From Planctomycetaceae bacterium (GTDB lineage: Bacteria; Planctomycetota; Phycisphaerae; Phycisphaerales; SM1A02): 8,108 nt of DNA. How positions within the stretch are numbered: position 1 is the first letter of the stretch; every line of letters starts with the position of its first letter. Shown here in pieces: positions 5,450 to 8,108 of this stretch. The notes beneath the pieces were generated by a model, which was given only the letters and a program-made list of their open reading frames with translations, did not search any database and had not been told where the DNA came from. The position numbers were made by a program, and so were the translations under genes. The stretch spans positions 1 to 8,108 of the forward strand of contig JAIYBS010000034.1 of NCBI GenBank assembly GCA_027488415.1, in the 5' to 3' direction.

Positions 5450-5770
5450 ATGGCGGATGTCATCGAAGTGAAGCGTCCCCGCTCGCGGCGCCATCCGGCG
5501 TCCGGGACGGATTCCCCCGTTCACGAGGTGCTCGACGCGCAGGAGGGCTTCCTCGCTCGCGTGCTCGAGATGCTCTCGCACCACGAGCGGATGGCGCTGC
5601 GCCTGCGTCATCGCGACGGGCTCGCGCCCGGTGCGATCGCCGCCCGCATGAAGCTGCCCGAGTCGATCGTCGCCGACCTGCTCGCGCAGGCGGAGCGAAC
5701 GGTGCGCCTCGCGCAGCGCGCGTTCATCGACGCGCTCGCGGAGCACGCGCCCGCGGCCGCACAGCGCTGA
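5450..5770 (+). CDS. Small sigma region 4-like helix-turn-helix protein
   Basis: A 106-residue protein; the start ATG 5450 is fixed by AAAGGAG (5436-5442) with a 7-nt spacer, which is better than the in-frame ATG at 5432. Residues 1-25 are basic and polar (KRPRSRRHP at 8-16). Residues 31-93 look like a sigma-70 region 4: LEMLSHHERMALRLRHRDGL (39-58), then APGAIAARMKLPESIVADLL (59-78) and AQAERTVRLAQRAF (79-92). This follows the pattern 'L...ER.AL.LR...GL....IA.....S.....L..A...L' in which the second helix recognises DNA. There is no region 2, so it cannot be a complete sigma factor. It may be a LuxR/region-4-type regulator, an anti-sigma or co-sigma partner, or a degenerate ECF factor. The C-terminus is Ala-rich and its last codons lie in a tandem repeat. 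Its place behind the HD-GYP gene suggests joint expression. Confidence 0.75.
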   Translation: MADVIEVKRPRSRRHPASGTDSPVHEVLDAQEGFLARVLEMLSHHERMALRLRHRDGLAPGAIAARMKLPESIVADLLAQAERTVRLAQRAFIDALAEHAPAAAQR

Positions 5771-5815
5771 ACGCAGCCGCACGGCGCTGAACGCAGCCGC
5801 ACGGCGCTGAGCGCC
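5756..5815. repeat. Three tandem copies of a 20-bp unit across the end of the helix-turn-helix gene
   Basis: The unit is gccgcacggcgctgaacgca. Copy 1 (5756-5775) differs at one base (acag for acgg) and includes the stop codon TGA of the gene at 5768-5770. Copy 2 (5776-5795) is exact. Copy 3 (5796-5815) diverges in its last bases (gagcgcc). The two extra copies lie outside the coding region and look like recent expansion of the gene's 3' end, filling the gap to the convergent dockerin gene. Confidence 0.9.
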
Positions 5816-5817
5816 GT
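5801..5817. terminator. Hairpin between convergent genes, without U-tract
   Basis: ACGGCGC-TGA-GCGCCGT is a perfect 7-bp stem with a 3-nt loop, formed by the end of the third repeat copy and the stop region of the minus-strand dockerin gene. It sits between two convergent genes and could stop transcription from either side. No T-run follows on either strand, so intrinsic termination is only possible, not shown. Confidence 0.4.
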
Positions 5818-6893
5818 CAGCCCCACGCGCCCAGCAGGATCCCGAGGTCGGAGCCGCTCACGGTGCCGTCGCCGTTGAGATCGGCGCCGACGGATCCGCC
5901 GTCGGTTCCCCATTCGCCCAGGAGCAGCCCCAGGTCGGAGCCGCCGACCGTGCCGTCGCAGTTGAGGTCGGCGGGCACGCACGCGGGCTGGTCGCTGACG
6001 TCGAGCTCGAGGCGAGCCGCGGACGCGAGGCCGAGCTGAACGAACGGATTCTCCTTGGCGACGAACAGCGGGAACTGGCCGGCCTGCTGCTGCACGAACG
6101 TCAGGCTCGAGAGCGCGAGCATGACGCGGCCCTGGTTGATGCCGTCGCGCAGGTAGCCCTGGATCGCCGGGTCCGAGACGTCGATGTCGAAGTGCATTTG
6201 CGTGCCGGCGGGAACCAGCGCGCCGGGCGCGAGCTCCGGGCACGATCCGACCGCGAAGGGCTTCGGGTCGAAGCGCTGGCGCGGGCTCTGCGAGACGTCG
6301 GCGAGGGTGCCGTTCGCGTCGAACGCGGCGGCGTACGCGTTGCGGATCCCGGGAAGCAGGAAGTTCGAGTTGCCCGTGGTGTACGGGGAGTTCTCCTGGA
6401 AGGTCTGCAGCGACCAGCCGTTGCGGAAGCCGACGCCGTAGCACTCGACCGGCTGCCCCGCATCCAAGTCGGGCTGCCACGCGGGGTCCGTCGTCGCGAC
6501 GAAGCACTGCCACGGATCCTGCGTCGCGTCGTAGGCGAAGACGAGGTCGTTCGAGACCTCGACGGTGAGGCGGGCGCGCGTCACCGTGAGTGCCTGGCCC
6601 TGTCCCGAGGGCACCTGGCTCGCGGTGTCGAAGCGGACGAGCATCTGTCCGTCGCGGCTGTCGAACTCCGGCGCGCCGGGCGTGCTGCCGAAGGTGCTGA
6701 TGGTGATGCGCGTGCCGGGCGTCGAGTTGAACGGGTACATCCAGCGGTCGAGTGCGGGCGAGGGGAACGAGGCGTTGATCACGTCGCCGGCGGCGGTGGC
6801 GCACAGCGCGAGCGCGACGGCCTGCACGGCGGCGGAGGCGGTCGCGGTGCGGGGCGTGGAGCCGACGAAGTTGGTGTTCTTGCGCTTGCTCAT
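5817..6893 (-). CDS. Secreted protein with two C-terminal dockerin-like repeats
   Basis: A 358-residue protein from ATG 6893-6891. The N-terminus has a basic stretch (MSKRK), a polar segment and a hydrophobic run AAVQAVALALCATAAGDV (21-38), a signal peptide probably cleaved near 35. The central part (about 40-300) is a predicted beta-rich extracellular domain with segments such as DPWQCFV (126-132), VECYGVGFRNGWSLQTFQEN (149-168) and LELDVS (295-300). I recall such segments in planctomycete exported proteins, but I cannot name a characterised family. The C-terminus has two calcium-loop repeats: DLNCDGTVGGSDLGLLLGEW (309-328) and DLNGDGTVSGSDLGILLGAW (338-357), each with the DxNxDGxVxxxD pattern of dockerin type I, ending one residue before the stop. 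No cohesin is encoded here. The protein is divergent from a pseudopilin gene and shares its promoter region. There is no Shine-Dalgarno. Confidence 0.85.
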   Translation of the reverse strand: MSKRKNTNFVGSTPRTATASAAVQAVALALCATAAGDVINASFPSPALDRWMYPFNSTPGTRITISTFGSTPGAPEFDSRDGQMLVRFDTASQVPSGQGQALTVTRARLTVEVSNDLVFAYDATQDPWQCFVATTDPAWQPDLDAGQPVECYGVGFRNGWSLQTFQENSPYTTGNSNFLLPGIRNAYAAAFDANGTLADVSQSPRQRFDPKPFAVGSCPELAPGALVPAGTQMHFDIDVSDPAIQGYLRDGINQGRVMLALSSLTFVQQQAGQFPLFVAKENPFVQLGLASAARLELDVSDQPACVPADLNCDGTVGGSDLGLLLGEWGTDGGSVGADLNGDGTVSGSDLGILLGAWG

Positions 6894-6904
6894 CGGGGGG
6901 TCGA

Positions 6905-6911
6905 ATACTAT
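6905..6911. promoter_or_regulatory. Overlapping face-to-face -10 hexamers of the dockerin and pseudopilin genes
   Basis: On the plus strand TACTAT (6906-6911) lies 9 nt before the pseudopilin ATG. On the minus strand TAGTAT (6910-6905) lies 11 nt before the dockerin-protein ATG. The two hexamers share five base pairs, so one AT-rich core may serve both directions. Only 27 nt separate the two start codons, and no ribosome binding sites are present, so both mRNAs would be leaderless or nearly so. Confidence 0.45.
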
Positions 6912-6922
6912 GGACGGTCCAT
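6910..6922. repeat. 13-nt perfect inverted repeat at the divergent promoter (possible operator)
   Basis: ATGGAC-G-GTCCAT overlaps the -10 core and the first two bases of the pseudopilin start codon. A dyad at this place could bind a repressor controlling both divergent genes. Only the symmetry is seen; no cognate regulator is known from this window. Confidence 0.45.
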
Positions 6923-7826
6923 GGCCCCGCGACCGTACTGTGCCATCAAACGTCGGCAGGGGACGGGTTGTTCGCGAGGACAGGCCCATCCGGGGGGGTT
7001 CACGCTTGCCGAACTGGTGGTGGCGGTGGCGATAATCGCGGTGCTCGTCGCGATCCTTGTCCCGGTGGCGCTCGGGGCGCGCCGGACGGCCGCGCGCGTT
7101 CGCGAGACGTCCGCGCTGCGCGGCGTGCTCATCGCGTGGACCGCCTATGCGACGGACCAGCAGGGCTTCGTGCTGCCCGGGTACCGCGGCGGGCTCGCGG
7201 TCCGCGACGAGTACGGCGACGCGATTCCCGCGGAGGCGTACGGCGGCGACGTCGAGGTCCGCAAGCGCTACCCGTGGCGCCTCGCGCCGTGGCTCGACCA
7301 GGACTTCCGGCGGCTCTACGTCGGCGAGAACGAGTCGACGCTCGAGCGCCTCAAGGCCGGCGAGCGCGCGCAGTACTACTACTTCGCGTCGCTCTACCCG
7401 AGCTTCGGGCTCAACAGCGCGTTCGTCGGCGGCGATGAGGCGCGCTTCCCGAGCGACCCGCAGCTGCCGAACGGCGCGGACAACCCGTTCGCGCAGTACT
7501 GCGTGACCCGTCTCTCGGGCGCGCGGCGTCCGCAGCGGACCATCGTCTTCGCGTCCGCGCGGACCAACGCGACCGCGGATTCGTCGATCGCCGAGGGCTA
7601 CTTCCGCGTCAATGCCCCGTGGCTGAACACGCCGGCACCGCGCTGGGCGGCGCAGTACTCGCCCGACGATCCGACGAGCTGCGGCTCCGTGAGCACGCGT
7701 CACGGCGACGAGGTGTGCACGGGAACCGTCGACGGTGCGGTCGAGCTGCTGCAGGTCGACGCGCTGCGCGACATGACGCGCTGGTGCGACGCGGCGCCCG
7801 AGGCCGAGTGGTGGGTGGGGAAGTAA
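6921..7826 (+). CDS. Type II secretion/type IV pilus-like pseudopilin with H-X9-DG motif
   Basis: A 301-residue protein from ATG 6921. A 26-residue basic leader ends in GG, followed by FTLAELVVAVAIIAVLVAIL (27-46). This is the class III signal cut by prepilin peptidase between G26 and F27, with E31 at the conserved +5 position and a membrane helix through about 49. The ectodomain continues with ARRTAARVRETSALRGVLIA (53-72), a soluble part with several Tyr-rich stretches (RAQYYYFASLYPSFGLNSAF, 149-168), and near the C-terminus H261-x9-D271-G272 (STRHGDEVCTGTVDGAVELL), the processing-associated H-X9-DG pattern typical of planctomycete prepilin-like proteins. Such proteins are numerous in this phylum and their role is mostly unknown. 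The gene is divergent from the dockerin-tailed protein, and its stop codon lies within the long palindrome. The long upstream extension of the frame is antisense to the dockerin gene and is ignored. Confidence 0.9.
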   Translation: MAPRPYCAIKRRQGTGCSRGQAHPGGFTLAELVVAVAIIAVLVAILVPVALGARRTAARVRETSALRGVLIAWTAYATDQQGFVLPGYRGGLAVRDEYGDAIPAEAYGGDVEVRKRYPWRLAPWLDQDFRRLYVGENESTLERLKAGERAQYYYFASLYPSFGLNSAFVGGDEARFPSDPQLPNGADNPFAQYCVTRLSGARRPQRTIVFASARTNATADSSIAEGYFRVNAPWLNTPAPRWAAQYSPDDPTSCGSVSTRHGDEVCTGTVDGAVELLQVDALRDMTRWCDAAPEAEWWVGK

Positions 7827-7903
7827 ATCCGTACCCGGTTACGTATGCACCAATTCATTCTCTAGAGATTGAATTGGTGCATACGTAACCGGGTACGGAT
7901 TTA
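7824..7903. repeat. 80-nt near-perfect palindrome between convergent genes
   Basis: Two 34-nt arms (7824-7857 and 7870-7903) are exact reverse complements. The 12-nt centre is itself symmetric around TCTAGA except for one T/T mismatch (7858/7869), so the whole can fold into one long hairpin. It is clearly richer in A and T than its surroundings. The left arm begins with the TAA stop of the pseudopilin gene. Outside the right arm a 9-bp stretch, acggattta, is repeated 10 bp further on (7895-7903 and 7905-7913) and includes the acs stop. There is no U-tract. It may act as a bidirectional terminator or mRNA-stabilising hairpin, or be a palindromic insertion or a fold-back artefact. Confidence 0.9.
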
Positions 7904-7910
7904 GACGGAT

Positions 7911-8108
7911 TTACTCGTCGCCCTCGCGCAGCTTGGCGAGGACGCCGAAGTCCTCGAGGGTGGTCGTGTCCTGAGTGCCCTCCTTGCCGGCCGCCACGTC
8001 GCGGAGCAGCCGCCGCATGATCTTGCCGCTGCGCGTCTTCGGGAGCGCGTTGGTGAACCGGATCACGTCCGGCCGCGCGATCGCGCCGATGTCCCTCGCG
8101 ACGTGGTC
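7911..8108 (-). CDS. acs: Acetyl-coenzyme A synthetase, C-terminal end (partial)
   Basis: The last 65 codons of an acyl/acetyl-CoA synthetase read on the minus strand and end at TAA 7913-7911; the rest lies beyond the right edge. The segment RPDVIRFTNALPKTRSGKIM with RRLLRDVAAG is the mobile C-terminal domain of the ANL superfamily. The lysine in SGKIMRR is the catalytic lysine for acetyl-AMP formation and the usual site of regulatory acetylation. The continuation, GTQDTTTLEDFGVLAKL, matches the 'DTSTL.D..V...L' tail of Acs rather than other acyl-CoA ligases. The enzyme makes acetyl-CoA from acetate, ATP and CoA in the cytoplasm. It is convergent with the pseudopilin gene across the palindrome. 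Confidence 0.9.
   Translation of the reverse strand, partial: DHVARDIGAIARPDVIRFTNALPKTRSGKIMRRLLRDVAAGKEGTQDTTTLEDFGVLAKLREGDE

Noticed and set aside
6192..6920. Upstream extension of the pseudopilin frame
   Set aside because: It is antisense to the dockerin gene, and a prepilin signal has to lie near the N-terminus, which fits ATG 6921.
7824..7903. Integron attC site or CRISPR repeat for the palindrome
   Set aside because: An attC site should be an imperfect dyad with RYYYAAC/GTTRRRY ends and extrahelical bases, and CRISPR needs several spaced repeats; this is one almost perfect palindrome.

Overview
The window is GC-rich throughout (roughly 70% by eye). Several traits point to the Planctomycetota, probably a Phycisphaerae-like lineage. 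These are an ECF-type sigma factor of the 'DLTQ' class, a secreted protein ending in two dockerin-like repeats, a pseudopilin with an H-X9-DG C-terminal motif, and a tmRNA whose tag reads ANTQYALAA. This assignment is inference; no species is claimed.

Layout. (1) Positions 1-1126, minus strand: three tightly packed genes. They are a sigma region 2 protein (572-1126), a 59-residue region 4 protein (383-562) and a partial gene of unknown function (1-386, start overlapping the preceding stop). The first two are one sigma factor cut by an in-frame TAG, and that TAG is also part of a good Shine-Dalgarno sequence for the second piece. (2) 1255-1601, minus: tmRNA (ssrA). (3) 1664-4396, minus: a probable operon encoding a reduced DUF1015-like protein, D-3-phosphoglycerate dehydrogenase (serA) and a flavin reductase-like FMN protein, closed by a strong GC hairpin. 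(4) 4547-5770, plus: a stand-alone HD-GYP phosphodiesterase followed by a small protein that looks like an isolated sigma region 4 helix-turn-helix, then a 3 x 20 bp tandem repeat. (5) 5817-7826: a divergent pair, a secreted dockerin-tailed protein (minus) and a pseudopilin (plus), sharing one very short promoter region. (6) 7824-7903: an 80-nt near-perfect palindrome between the pseudopilin and the convergent C-terminus of acetyl-CoA synthetase (7911-8108, minus, partial).

How the parts relate. The serA cluster makes serine precursors; DUF1015 proteins commonly sit beside serA. The HD-GYP protein and the region 4-like protein could form a small c-di-GMP/transcription module, but only adjacency supports that. 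The dockerin protein and the pseudopilin look like an envelope or surface pair controlled from a shared promoter. Four genes (serA, the DUF1015-like gene, the dockerin gene and the pseudopilin gene) lack a Shine-Dalgarno sequence and have a TAnnnT hexamer 6-11 nt before the ATG, suggesting leaderless or very short-leader transcripts.

The observations most worth following up are the amber-split sigma factor with re-initiation signal, the palindrome that supplies the stop codon of the pseudopilin gene and matches the end of acs, and the overlapping face-to-face -10 hexamers between the dockerin and pseudopilin genes.
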